Shown: positions 35,101 through 46,901 of the stretch, piece by piece
How the letters are laid out: every line of letters starts with the position of its first letter
Position numbering within the stretch: the stretch's first letter is position 1
Origin: Blasia pusilla
Lineage: Eukaryota; Marchantiophyta; Marchantiopsida; Blasiales
Direction of reading: 5' to 3'
NCBI GenBank assembly: GCA_050084515.1
Contig: CM114272.1
Span: 682,001 to 746,000, forward strand
Length of the DNA: 64,000 nt
Program-made: the position numbers and the translations under genes
The notes under the pieces: generated by a model
Seen by the model: only the letters and a program-made list of their open reading frames with translations
Told to the model about the DNA's origin: nothing
The model's database searches: none

Positions 35101-37044
35101 ATATTAGGAAATCTTCAAGAATTTGATTCTTAAATGATTCTACCCGATCTCAAGTTGGGATCATCAAGAAATATCATAGAATATCTTATTCATATTTTCA
35201 ACCAAATAATGCCCTAATCCAATAAGATCACTATTGGATTCATACTCTCTATCAAAAAGGGTAACGACATAACGTATTAAACCAAGTCTACTCGTTATTA
35301 GCTTTAGATGGTTAATCATTTCTTAGATGCACTATTATATAGTGCATAAGGTTTGAAGAAGTTAAACAAAGCATACATGAGATATGCATGGCATGTTAGT
35401 GTGGTTTTTCTGAATGGTTTTGCACATCTTTTAATAGGTAGATGATGCATGATCATTCTCAATTAATTTTGCAAACCAATATTTTTAATATTTTTAATTT
35501 CCCTCAAATTAAGACTTAAGAAGATCTAGGATGCATTGGAAGAGGCACGTCAATTTGGTATGTAACCCTTTACTTGTTCTATTAATTATTTTAATATAAA
35601 TATATATGCCCTTAGTAAGTTTTCATGAGTGCTCTCTAAAAAATAAAAATAAATTAATGATGCTTCTCCCCCACTACTCTCATGTGCAACAATGCAACCA
35701 GGGCTCACCAATCAACACTTTAACATAATAGATATCCCTAAAGATTCTTCATGGATGGTATTCAAAAACTATCTCATGAATGTAATTATCCCGATCTCTA
35801 GATATTTTATGCAAAACCAAAAATAAATAAAAATTGATGCTTTTTTATGTATCCTTCTTTAGTTTTACATCAATACTATATTTGCACCTAGTCTATGAGT
35901 CATTGGAGCCAAAGTCACAACTTAGTGGTAGTATAGTCACATTGGACTCACAAACATAAGAATTGAACTCAAAAAATTGATTACAATGCAACTCAAAAGT
36001 TCCATTTTCTTACACTCCCATGTCACTCACATTGAGTCATAGTTCTATTGTAAAACTCTTGCAAGGCGTGCGTGAATGACTCACAAATGTTTTGCAACTT
36101 TGGGATTCGTTTTTAGGTGATTACAAGTTTGAGTATTCACAACTAAGTCTAATAAAATGACTTTCAACTCACCCAATAATAGTAGCAGAAAAGTTACAAA
36201 AATTGCAAAATTTTGTGTTCAAGTAGTGGTTTTTTTTTAAACTTGGAAAGTAGTCTTCTCCTATTCTTCTTGCACTCATTTTTTACTCAATTTTGGATTT
36301 ATAAAACACTTTTTCATGGATGATGTGGCTCCTTCTATTTTTCGCTTAGAGATGGATTATTTTTGCTCTTTTTTCCTTTCTTAGAGTTTCAAACCAATAA
36401 TTTTGGAAGACAAAACATTTAATACTATGAACTTCACTCATCTACATGTCCCTTAAAATCAAAAAAGAGATTCTACCCAAACGAATCTCAACACTTAGCT
36501 CCACTAAAAAAAAATACTTGCAAAGTGAGGAGGGGAATCTTGGAAAGTTGAAAGGAAAAGTGAAAATGTAGCGGTTTGGAGGTGAAAGGGGAATTTATGG
36601 CATAAGTTTCCTTCTTTGCAAGTGAATTTGGGGGTGCATTTTCAAGTGTGTTTGCAAGTGCTATGCAAGTTGTTTGCAATGCCTAGTACTCGTCTGCGAG
36701 GTACACTAGCAAATCTCAATTTGAGAGGTTTGTGGGTCTTTTTCATCTCATAGGACTCGCAATTGACTTGAAAATTTTGAAATTTTCATCAACAATAGTT
36801 GACTTGAATTGGAGTGGTAAATGACTCGCACAAAGTGGAGTCACAAAGTTGTTGTAAACGTCAAAAAATGACTTGCAAGATGACAAATATGCACCACTCA
36901 TCCCCAGAGTGCATCATGAATAAGCATGTATTCTCAAGAAATATTCAAGATGTCAATCTATACATTCATCCAAGATGTCACATTCCCTAGTATGACCTCT
37001 TATCCAAGAGGCTTTTCCCTCAACTTATATTCTTTTTCCAATCT

Positions 37045-37049
<5 letters not shown>
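32147..37049. other. AT-rich DNA, no gene seen
   Basis: Nearly 5 kb of AT-rich sequence with only short frames. Short poly-A/poly-T tracts are common. I find no exon-like homology, RNA gene or clear element termini. Confidence 0.5.

Positions 37050-37105
<56 letters not shown>
37050..37105 (+). repeat. (CT)n microsatellite, about 28 units
   Basis: An uninterrupted CT run of about 56 bp follows a short interrupted CT tract. The open frame through it (Ser/Leu repeats) is an artefact of the repeat. Confidence 0.95.
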
Positions 37106-37107
<2 letters not shown>

Positions 37108-37430
37108 GACTGATGTAATTAAACTCATCCAAGATCCTCTTATGAAAGTGTTCAAAGGCTTCTTCCCCTCCATACAAGAGATTATTGGTTCAAGGCCCAC
37201 TCTAAATAAGAGGGGATGGCCTAAATTCGAAGGAAATGATGTTATCTTGCTACTTTTGAACTTACATTATTTTTCCAATTTTTCCATTATTGATCTTTTC
37301 GCCTTGCATTATTCCAATGCACTTTTTTCACATCTCAAAGTATTTTAGAAGTTAACAATTATTCATACTAAACAAAGAAATTACAAACCATCTTATGTGA
37401 AGCTAGAAGGTCATTTAAGAATGAATACGG

Positions 37431-40422
37431 CGTTTAGCATGGAGGATTTGGGTACGCTGAAGGGACCGGGGATCCGCATTGAGTTGTCGAGTGATACGTC
37501 AATCTTCCGATGACCCTACACGTACAATGATATGGAGAGGGCTCTGATTCAGAGTAGGAGCCACGATTTGGTCAGAGCAGGACTAGTGGAGATGTCGCAT
37601 GGGGAGTATGCATCTGCCACTATCATGCCCGCCAAGAAGGATGTGCATGGCAACTGGACCGATAGGCGGATGTGTGGGGATTACCAACCTATCAATCGCC
37701 AGACGAAGTCCGATAGGTATGCCATGCCCACCCTTGAGGAGATCTTTGATGCGATTGGTCACGCAAAGGTCTGCAGTTCATTGGATTTGCGAGCCGGATA
37801 CCATCAGCTTCCTATCAGATTGGAGGACAAGTAAAAGACGGCATTTTGGGGCATTGATCCTCACGAGAAGGATTGTTTGTACCAGTGGCGGTTCTTACCA
37901 TTTGGGTTAAAGAACGCCCGGCTGAGTTTCAGAGGGTCATGGATAGGATCTTGGCTGGTTTGGATTTTGCTAGGTGTTATATTGATGACATCATAGTCTT
38001 TAGCGCCACGGTTGAGGAGCATGAGCGACATCAAGAGGAGATGTTTCGACGATTGCAATTACATGGGCTGAAGCTACATCTAGGCAAGTGCAAGTTCTTC
38101 TACAACCAGATTGAGTACTTGGGTCATACGATATACCCAGGGGGCCTTGGTGTTCAGCAAACGAAGGTAGAGTCTATCTCACGCATTCCACGCCCTACAG
38201 ATGTGAGCCGGGTTCGCGCATTCATGGGATTGGCGAACTTCTATCGGCGATACGTCAAGGGATTCAGTTCGATTGCGAAGCCACTGACCTTGCTGACCAA
38301 GGTGGATCACGAGTGGCACTGGGGGGATGAGTAGGAGCGAGCATTTCAGTTGCTCAAGGACAGGTTGACGTCTGCGCCCATCTTGAGGAGACCGATTAGG
38401 GGGCGTCCTTTCCAGTTGCACATAGATTGGAGCATGTTGGGGCTTGGAGCGGTGCTCACCCAACATGATGATGAGGGTAGAGAGTTCATGGTGGCTTACA
38501 CTAGCCGCTCGAACAACGCTACAGAGGCGAAGTACAGCTCGTATGAGGGTGAGTGTTTGGCTGCCGTGTGGGTTGTCGCGCATTTCAGGTGTTACTTATT
38601 CGACAACCCCTTTACCATCATCACTGATCATCAACCACTGAAGTGGTTGATGGAGTCCGACAAGCTTACAAGGGAAGCTTGCGAGATGGGCTCTGTTGTT
38701 GCAGGAGTATGAGTTTCAAGTGGTACATAGACCTGGGACGCTCAACCAAGATGCAGATGGGTTGAGTCGTAACCCATGCCCGAGTCAGCAAGATGCGACT
38801 GGAGCTCGATGGCATGGAGAGAGTGATGAGGAGTCGGTGCCATGATGGCACGTGTCAGCCTATTTAGGCATGTTGGCTATGGAGAGCCAGAGTGTGGAGA
38901 CTTCGATGGCGAGGTCTAATGGAGAGTCCTTGGATCCCGAGGCCAAGGAGGAGACGATAGGTGGCCGAGATATTCATGATGATGGAGTAGTCTTGGAGTA
39001 CCTTTGTACTAGCAGCGTTGCGAGCACTGTGGGTGCTAGAGAGCGAGATCGGATCCTACAGCGGGCTAGACAGTTCACATTGGGTTCCGTTGGGAGGGGA
39101 CACATGTTTTGAGGGTTTGGGAGGATGGCAGAGTACGCGTAGTGCCGCATCCTTCGTAGAGAGCACGACTAGTGCAGCATGCCCACGAGGAGTTGGGTCA
39201 CTTTGGGATGAAGCGGACATACAGCTTGCTCCAGATTCAGTATTGGTGGCGAGGCATGCAGATTGACGTTCAGCAGTTTGTTGCCAGGTGCATGGTGTGT
39301 GATCGGGTCCGAGCATCATTCAATGCTCCGACTCCACAGTTGCATCCATTACTGATCATGGGCTTAGGGTATAGATGGAGTTTGGATTTTGCAGGACCTT
39401 TGCCTTTGACAGAGCGTCACAGTCGTTATGTGTTGGTGATGGTCGCGTACTTCTCGAAGTGGATCGAGTTGGTTGCATTGCCTGACAAAGCAAGTGAAGG
39501 GGTAGCTTATGCCATCCTTGACAGAGTGCTGAGTCATTATGGCACACCGGCTAAGGTGTTGACAGACCAGGGTACCGAGTTTCGCGATGAGTTTCAAGCC
39601 TTGTGTGATCAGGCGCTGATCGACCACCACACGACTTCGCGAGATCATCCCGAGGCGAATGGATTAGCGGAGAGAGTTGTGCAGACGGTGAGGAGGGGTT
39701 TACGTAAGTATGGCTTGCAGAGAGGTCACCCAGGAGATTGGGACCTCCAGTTGCCATGGTTGGCGATGGGATACAGATTCAACAGGCATGCATCCTTAAC
39801 GTCTTTTTCACCGTACTTGCTACTTTATGGCCGAGAGCCATATTTACCTGCGGCCATTCGTCGAGATGTTGGTGAGGTGCTAGACCTTGATGACCCAGAT
39901 ATATGGGTGCGAGCATGTTCTCAGAGGGCTAAGTTATTTCGGAGAGTGATGCCCATGGCGTTCGAGAACTTGGCAATTGCGCAACATGAGGATACGTTGA
40001 GGTATGCGACTATTCGAGGTTGTGGTTATCGACCAACTATCCGGAGGTTTTACTAGGGAGATTATGTCTACTTGCAGTTGACGGCACCGACGACGTTGGA
40101 TGTGACTGCAGGGCGCACTATCCTGAGAGTGCGTGACGTTTTTCCATCCGGTGTTCTCTTGCTAGAGGGACGCGATGGTATGGTATAGAAGGACCATGTG
40201 CTTAATTGTGCACCATGTCACCTTCCTAACATTGATGGTACAGTGGATCCGAGCTTAGCAGTAGTTCCTGCAGGCTTGCGTTATATGTTGTGTGGTTCTG
40301 CCCGTGGTACGGCCACCATGCTAGTCTGTGATGGTTGTTCGAGAGGTTGGCATATGGCATGTCTGACGCCACCTCTCACTAGGGTTCCTCGGGGACGATG
40401 GATGTGTCCCAGATGTACATAG
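37431..40422 (+). mobile_element. Decayed Ty3/gypsy pol with C-terminal PHD finger
   Basis: Domains are in gypsy order: reverse transcriptase (37530-38060; CGDYQPINRQT, LDLRAGYHQ, FLPFGLKNA, catalytic YIDD at ~37979), RNase H (38350-38700; [10 protein letters not shown]), then integrase with an H-H-C-C start (HEELGHFG...CMVC) and DDE residues (SLDFAGP, TDQGTEF, NGLAERVVQ) from 39172. The integrase is followed by a GDYVYLQL block and a PHD finger. Gag and protease are absent, so the 5' half is lost. Seven in-frame stops (37511, 37832, 38332, 38843, 39157, 40054, 40186) and at least three frameshifts (near 37917, 38665 and within 38850-39110) make it dead. It copied RNA to DNA and integrated it. 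Confidence 0.9.
40282..40416 (+). pseudogene. PHD finger at the integrase C-terminus
   Basis: The frame reads LCGS, then LVCDGCSRGWHMACL, then GRWMCPRC: a PHD finger (C4-H-C3) with seven of the eight zinc ligands in place. The first ligand position holds Tyr (TAT, 40282-40284), one G-to-A step from TGT Cys. PHD fingers commonly read histone H3 tails. Here it occupies the position where chromoviruses carry a chromodomain, so a targeting role is likely (inference). It is in frame with the integrase, interrupted only by the TAG codons at 40054 and 40186. Confidence 0.8.
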
Positions 40423-40599
40423 AGGAGATACTAGGTAGGTTTTGATCCCGAATTTTTCTCTGACATGGATGACATGAAGGCGACTAACGATGGAACCACA
40501 TGAGCATCCGGCCTTCTTGCTCTTAACGTCCGAGAGATGTATGTCATGGTAGGTAGGGATAGATGGCTATCTGGAGTTAGAGGGACCTAACCACCAGCT

Positions 40600-40610
40600 A
40601 GGGGGGCGAT
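40600..40610 (+). other. Polypurine tract of the gypsy element
   Basis: aggggggcgat lies directly before a TGGAGATATT sequence that looks like an LTR start, about 180 bp past the PHD finger. This is where plus-strand DNA synthesis is primed in gypsy elements. Confidence 0.6.
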
Positions 40611-41378
40611 TGGAGATATTTGGTACTTCTTGTCTCGTTGTTTGGATGCCATGGGTTAGCATGGGATCGTGCGTGTTGTGTGTGTGTTCGGTGACAACGA
40701 TGTATGTTGTGTAGCAATGTGTATACGTACGACAACTATCACGTCCTTTAGGATGTATCGATGAGATCTAGTATAGCGTCTTCAAGAGTAGTGGAGGACA
40801 GGCGTAGGAGGTCGAGGATGACCTGTTGAGGCCTCGGAAAACTTGAGAGAGCAAGTTTCCCCTTCGTTTTGGCTCATTTGGAGCCATATTGAGAAACTTA
40901 CTATTCTAGGTAAGTATCATTATGAGTATATGATCGACTTTATATTTTTAGTAAGTGGCCCTTGACCTCCTACATCAGGTCAAGAGCCAAGGAGGTGACT
41001 TGGGAGAATAGGTTACCATGAAGAGAGTTTGGGAGAGGGGAGGGGTATATATCCCAAGGAGAGAGAGCTTGAGAGCTCATTCTTTCTTTGTTGAACCTCT
41101 TGGCATGAGGCGGCGGAGCTATGGTCCCTTGCCTTGTGAGTGTAATCCAAGCCTCTCATTAGGAGAGTGGGTTTGGTTTGACATGAGAGAGAGTGCACAC
41201 CTTTGAGAGCTATGGTGTGAGATTGTGTAGAGAGGGATTGGATCTTACTTTATTGGAGATATTTGGTACTTCTTGTCTCGTTGTTTGGATGTCATGAGTT
41301 AGCATGGGATCGTGCGTGTTTGTGTGTGTGTTCGGTGACAACGATGTATGTTGTGTAGCGATGTGTATGCGCACGACA
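40611..41378 (+). repeat. 3' LTR-like region with a 124-bp direct repeat at both ends
   Basis: TGGAGATATTTGGTACTTC through tgtgtatacg(t)acgaca occupies 40611-40734 and again 41254-41378 with few differences. Between them is a block (aggatgacctgttgaggcc, gcaagtttccccttcgttt, gagaaacttactatt) that recurs at 53385-54048 and 58135-58620. In the 53-kb copy the middle block plus the trailing 124-bp segment form the unit, with no leading segment, so the true LTR limits are uncertain. The segment beginning right after the polypurine tract starts TG and ends CA. Confidence 0.65.
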
Positions 41379-42499
41379 CATGGCAAGATCACTCCTATTT
41401 CAAAATATTTTTTGTGACTTTTAGTAGAAGCAGGATCACCACATCAGCAGATGCAAAATCGGAGTGCAGGTTGCTTGTGGTCGAGGTATGCATTTTATAT
41501 TGTGCTTGAAGAGCCAATCCAATCCCTTGTCATTTAATACCTACTCCTCAACTCCATTTAATACCCACTCCTCCACTCCAGGGGTCTTACATGGTGGTAC
41601 CGTTTCTATGGTCTTACAGGGTGGCGGAGGTTCTCTTCGGACAACCCACTCCCCGACTCCAAATTAATTTTCCACTACCCCCACTCCAAATTAATTCATC
41701 ACTACCTCCACTATTGAAGAAAAGGGAAAAAAAGGTTCCCACGAACATGCGATCTTGATACAATATCCTCCCAAGCAATTTCCAACAACATGGGAAACTA
41801 AGATTGTTGTTGTTTTGTCTTATTGTGGCACTATTTTGTCCTATTATGCATGTAGGGTTTTCCATAATAGTATAGATGGTAGACACATGTCATCCGGAAT
41901 CAAAACATATTTTTTGAGGGGAATTTTACACCATAAAGAAATAAGGATTTAACACAAAACCTTCCTCCCTTTTTAAAGAAATATTAAAAAACGAAAAAAA
42001 AATTATCAAAACAGATAAGTGCAAAGATCTTCTACGTATTTATTTTAACTTATTTTAATATCATAGCTGCATAAATACTTCAATATTACCCATCTTTCGA
42101 GACACGTGTATTTTAAATACTCTTATAAACTCTGAAATATTTTAATTTAATACAAGAGGCTTTTTGAAATGAAGACCTACCTCTTTGAAACCCGGAGGAG
42201 TTGCCTCGGAGGGAACGGACGCATGCCAAGTGCAAAGGAGACACGTGTATGTTGGAGGACGGAGACATGAAGCTCAGTCCGTCCACAGATGGATGCCATC
42301 CAGGACCGGTCCGTCCGGCCCTGTGTGGAGTCCCTGGCAGGCGGGGAGGACCTGAGGAGTCAGTCCGTACTCCAGAGTCCAGACCCCAAAGTGCTTGTAC
42401 GGGCAGCTTTTGTTTGCAGGAAGTTCTGGGGGAGGCAGGATCTGAAGATTATATCGTGTCCAGGGGAGGTATATGTGCAGATCCGCAGGCATTGAGGTT
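41379..42499. other. No gene recognised
   Basis: The sequence is AT-rich to 42180 and then turns GC-richer. Short frames only. A repeated ctccactccatttaatacc-type phrase occurs near 41540-41700. Confidence 0.4.
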
Positions 42500-42660
42500 G
42501 GGATCGGTATGGAATTACGGATACTGTACAGGGAGGACGGTACTATGGTAGGGTAAGATTTCTCGGCGAAGAGAGGTGTGACTGGAGTCACTAGACTAGA
42601 GAGACCGCTTTGGTAAGGCAGAAGCGCTTGCTGCTGTGAAGTGAGTTCGCAATACTAATC
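42500..42660 (+). repeat. Dispersed repeat shared with 52110-52250
   Basis: Both copies carry gtactatggt-g/a-gg, aga-ggtgtgactggagtc-like, actagactagagag, ccgcttt and a gtgaagtgagttc-type block ending aatactaatc, in the same order and orientation. The copy here is GC-richer; the copy at 52 kb is more decayed. Unidentified family. Confidence 0.65.
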
Positions 42661-44633
42661 TTACCACAGTTGGACTCGTCGTTGTTTGGAGTTTCGGCGA
42701 TTCTTGTTTTGCAGACGTAGCACCGTTGTGAATGTCGTGGTCCGGTTGACTGGATTTGATTTTCTTTGGTTGGCTTTTAAGTCGATTTTTGCCTCAAGAT
42801 GTAGAGGAAAGGTTTGCAGTAGTGATTGATGACCGTATCTTTAGACAGTTGGTTTGGTGCTTGTTCCATGCTTACTTACAGTACCTGACAATTGCTGCGG
42901 TTGAAAAAGCTTCTCTCCTTTTCGGGGCTCTCTTGGGGAAGCACTATCTGGTCGGCTGCAAACTAATTGTTGCGACTCTGATTATTCAGATTTCCGAGCA
43001 GGACTGTTCGTCCGGGCCGCCCGTCTACAACTAGGAGTGTTTGCCAGGCTCATCGTGAATGTGAAAGTTGCTACCGTATCTAAGTATCGTTACCTCCAAC
43101 CACAACTATATTGTGGTGTTCTAAGACTAGTTAGTACTCTGGCAAGCTTCCACTTGCACGTAAGCTTCGTTATCGGTGCGTGCTTTCCCGACTCAAGTGG
43201 CTCTTTCATGCCGCGATCCCTTTCATTTGGAGGAGGGGTAGCAACGATCGTACAAGTTTTATCTTTTGGTTATCCTGTCTCGCTCTTTCCTTTCTGCGAT
43301 GCGGCGATTTGTTGGAGGGAGTTGTATGGGAATTTCTCCATTCCACGCGTGGCCTATTTTTAGCTGTCGTGTTCCTATTTCAATGCCATTCTTCTCACGT
43401 CTGCCGATTTCCTAGCTCGATGATGCTCTTTCCGTGTGTGACGGTTCCTCCCGCAGCGCCGTGCTGGACTGGACCGTGGGATCCAGTACGCCTTTAACCG
43501 CCTTTGCCTCGGGATCTAGTACGATATTGTACTATTATACTTCAAAAGAACCAAACAGAAGTACTCTAATTTCTTGCAAAGCGTTCTTTGTGATGGACGC
43601 TACGTTGATTCTGTCCGGGGCACTGTAGCCAAGGTACTTTGCGCTGCATCTGCATTTGGTCAACCCGGAGCTGGTCATTGTCGATCAGATTGGAGGATTG
43701 CACATTGTCTCTCTCCAGGAATGCTTGAACTGTTCTCTGTCAACAACTGACGTCCATCCATGGGTTACGCGATCTTCTAGAATTTCCTTCTTTCGTTCTT
43801 TCTTTCTTTGCGTGTGAGCCTGAACAAACTTCGCTGTGCCTCGTTTATTGGCTTTCGCAACGTCAACCGGCGATGTGCATCCTACACTAACGTAGTCGTC
43901 TTATACTTCTTTTATGCAAATCTCAGTCTAGCGTTGGCTCTCGAGGTTCGATTAAGTCCACAAACTCTGGTTGAACTCACTGCAATCGGCGCGGCGCTTT
44001 ATGAACAGACAATCAGATTGATGAGTGATGAATGATTCCGTGTGGGCCCTGATACTAGGAGTCGCCGTGGTCAGCACATATTGTAAAGCTGCTAGTGTGC
44101 TTTATGCATTCTGGAATTAGTAGTTTCCGAAAGCCTTGTGCCTCATCCTCGTGCCCAGGTCGAAGCAGTGTGAGCCCATCTCATGCTTCATTTATATACA
44201 CGCTTTTGGATATTTGTCGACTGTGTGGGGAGGGCTAGTAGGTGAGAAATTCTTTTTAACACTCCTCAGAGATGATGTGCTCAACTCTGCGGGAACTCCC
44301 GCGCAAGTGCGTATGAGCACTTGAAGATCACCGCTGTCCTTCGCATTGACCAAATAACCTCGTCCATCTTGCAAAAGGTCGGGGATCTTGAAGCTATCAA
44401 TGCAAACTCACTGTAGTTTTGAGGGAAGGCGCCAGTAACGGGTGGCATCGATACGCTGCATGCTATACTGGACCTAACTCGTGCTGGCCGTTCCTATATA
44501 CCTCTAGGGAAGGTTTTGGATGTTGAGCAGGAACGTTTTTCGAGTGTGACCCCACTGCGGGCTCTTTGAGCAAAACTTTCGTGAGTCGGTTATTGGTGCT
44601 TTGTTGAATCATAAGGAGGATTATTTTGCGAAA
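42661..44633. other. GC-richer region upstream of a DUF642 gene, no product recognised
   Basis: Open frames of up to 108 codons occur (for example 42756-43034 and 43037-43363 plus) but show no family motif and mostly overlap one another. The stretch may hold the promoter, leader or 5' introns of the gene at 44634. Confidence 0.4.
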
Positions 44634-45410
44634 ATGGTGTTACTGTGTCCGCTGGTTTTCCTCTTCTTTTTCCAAGGTTTTGAGTTGGTGAAAGCTCACA
44701 GCTCCGCAAGCTTTGTTCGCAATGGTGACTTCGAAGTATTGCACGGGTATTATCCGGCAGGCATTGTGCTCAGGAGTTCCACGACGAATCCGAACATGTA
44801 TGTAGATCAATGGATCGTGCAGGATGGCACGGTAGAGATTATCAGCAGTCGATTGTGGCCGAGTTCTAAAGCTGAATCGTTGTATGCCATTCATTTGAAC
44901 ACTCCAACTGGTCCGGGTGCTATAGAAACAGAGATTAAATCTGCACTCGTCTCCGGAGTGAAGTACCTCTTATCATTCGATATTGCGGTCAGTTCAATCG
45001 GTGGCCCGCCAACGAAGAGACTACAGGTGAATTTTGTGAATGGAAGATCAGATACGAGCAATGTTTTATCGAAGATTTTCTCTTTCACCTTCCCAGCAAA
45101 TGTCAGGTCCAGGCACATCAGCTGGGAGCCTGTGAGATGGATATTTGTCCACGAAGGAAGGGGCGACCGCGTGATCCTGAACTTTCGGAGCTTATCACCA
45201 GGAAGTCATGGGCTTTTCCTGGACAATGTCAACTTGACTCGGCTCGATTGCGAACCTTGCGATCATGCGGAGTCCTTTGCCGAGTCAGGTGTCAGCCGGG
45301 CTCTCGAGGATTCTACAAGCAAATCCTCCTTCGCTCTTCTGCGAGAAAGAATGCAGCTTACTGTTGGTACTTTGTTCCGTCAACGTTTTCTCCGGCGCAC
45401 GGATTGGTGA
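44634..45410 (+). CDS. Single-domain DUF642-like secreted protein, divergent; gene model may be incomplete
   Basis: The ATG at 44634 opens a strong signal peptide (MVLLCPLVFLFFFQGF...). Residues ~25-200 match one DUF642 galactose-binding-like domain: NGDFE at 30-34, LHLNTPTGPG-type block, LLSFDIAVSSIGGPP, and the closing FLDNVNLTRL. DUF642 proteins normally have two such domains in tandem and act in cell-wall/pectin-related processes; this one has one. After DCEPCDH the text becomes less protein-like and stops at 45410, so the true 3' end may lie across an intron. It faces the DUF642 gene at 46902-48185 tail to tail; the two are distant paralogs. A pseudogene is possible but the domain is open throughout. 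Confidence 0.65.
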   Translation: MVLLCPLVFLFFFQGFELVKAHSSASFVRNGDFEVLHGYYPAGIVLRSSTTNPNMYVDQWIVQDGTVEIISSRLWPSSKAESLYAIHLNTPTGPGAIETEIKSALVSGVKYLLSFDIAVSSIGGPPTKRLQVNFVNGRSDTSNVLSKIFSFTFPANVRSRHISWEPVRWIFVHEGRGDRVILNFRSLSPGSHGLFLDNVNLTRLDCEPCDHAESFAESGVSRALEDSTSKSSFALLRERMQLTVGTLFRQRFLRRTDW

Positions 45411-45432
45411 TAGCGGCAAGCTTTCTTACAGA

Positions 45433-45692
45433 GGTTCTTGGCAGTTTTCTTGGGGATAATGCGGGCCACGTCTCAGGGATCGCTCTGGCTGGATGTGAGG
45501 TGCTCAACAACGACCGAGGAGAAAGAAATCCGGCGAGGATACGCGATTTCACCCGCACAAGAAGCCAATGAGCTTGATATTTTTTCAGAAGCCACCGCGA
45601 TGTCTAGATGCTCTAGATTGCCGGAGCACCCATTTGAGAAGAAATCAGACAACGAATTCGATCATCGTCGATTTTTTCTCGTCAGCATGTAG
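45433..45692 (+). other. Possible 3' exon of the DUF642 gene at 44634
   Basis: After a plausible acceptor (tttcttacag, ending 45432) a frame runs open to 45692 and reads like protein, with TTTEEKEIRRGY, ANELDIFSE and a basic end. A donor-like cag|gtgtca near 45288 could splice into it. I recognise no domain and the split is speculative; an alternative frame here has a hydrophobic run. Confidence 0.25.
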
Positions 45693-46901
45693 GTGAGGTA
45701 GCATTTAGTCGAGTCTTAAGTGAATCAAGTTGCTCCATAGAATCGCTAACACCTAGTCTAGACTTAGTAAAGAAGTTGTTTTATAGAATGGTACTAGTCG
45801 TAGATCATCACCTCTTTGGTCACTTTGCCAGGCAAGTGCGTCACCGCATAGTCTAGTCTTGAAGTGATTCTGGGTGCTCCAAAGAATTTGAAAACACACC
45901 CTATAGCTGCAAAGGACTGGCCGTCGAAACCATGAAAAGCTTCTGGATATTGAGTAGTGCTTGACTGGATACCAGCTTGTAGAGCTGTGCAAAAGTTGTG
46001 AAACGGTCGATTAAGATCGTGTTCGAACCAAATTCAGAAATTGGGGAGAATGCCATTTTTGTCCGACGAAGCAACGGTTCTCGTTTCCACTTTGAACCGG
46101 TGTTTCTTCCGAGCGTCAAGTCAGGCCAGGAACTCTATTTATGTTTCATCTGGACTAGAGGAAGATACGTGTGCACATGATTTGTCAAGAAAATTTAGTG
46201 TCGGAAATTCCGGCTTCCAGAGGTACGATTGGTGAGAAGAACTATCTAGGAGTCCTGTCCCTTGTTACGCGGTTGTAGCATTTCCTCCCGATTTTTGTTG
46301 GCAAGATTTCTACGAACGCAATTGTTTTGTCAAATCAAGCCTTCATTTGATATGAACTCTTAAAGACTTTCACCAATTGACTTTTATCGCTTCTATGTAG
46401 CAATAGTCCTCTGGTTTACATCTATTTGGGCATGTACAACCAAAACACCTACTACCGTTGTAGTACACCAGGTATGTGCTCTCTCCGATCATTTTGGAGC
46501 GAGTAGTTCTGCTCCAGGCCGCTTGAAGGAGTGAAAGTGGAGGCCCTCTGATTCTAGTGTGTACGTTTCCCATTTCTCACGGATTTAGCTGCTAAAGCTG
46601 CAGTGGTTCAATTCACTTTAACTAGTTATCTAGTTATTACCTAGTAGCGGACCATGGCAACACACGCCCTAGTCGGGCCAGTTCAATTGAAATACGCATT
46701 CATGCATAAGGAAGCCACATTGCTTGGACGTAGGGCTAAGACTGTCGAAACATCTCGCTGCCCAACAGAGCAGAGTTCTCTTTGCTTTGCTTTGCTAGCA
46801 ATTCGAACTGTCGTGCCGCCGTAGAGGTTCCAGTCTGGACAATCCACAGATCAATGTCACGCGAAACGTTTGACATGTCATACAGGGATTCGCCTTTTCC
46901 T
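45693..46901. other. Convergent intergenic region, no gene seen
   Basis: This is the tail-to-tail gap between the two DUF642 genes and should hold both 3' UTRs. Short frames only. Confidence 0.4.

Noticed and set aside
36926-37348. Plus-strand frame of 140 codons
   Set aside because: Its core is Ser/Leu from the CT microsatellite, with no other protein character.
42756-43363. Possible membrane-protein frames upstream of the DUF642 gene
   Set aside because: Hydrophobic but with no recognisable family, conserved start or splice pattern.
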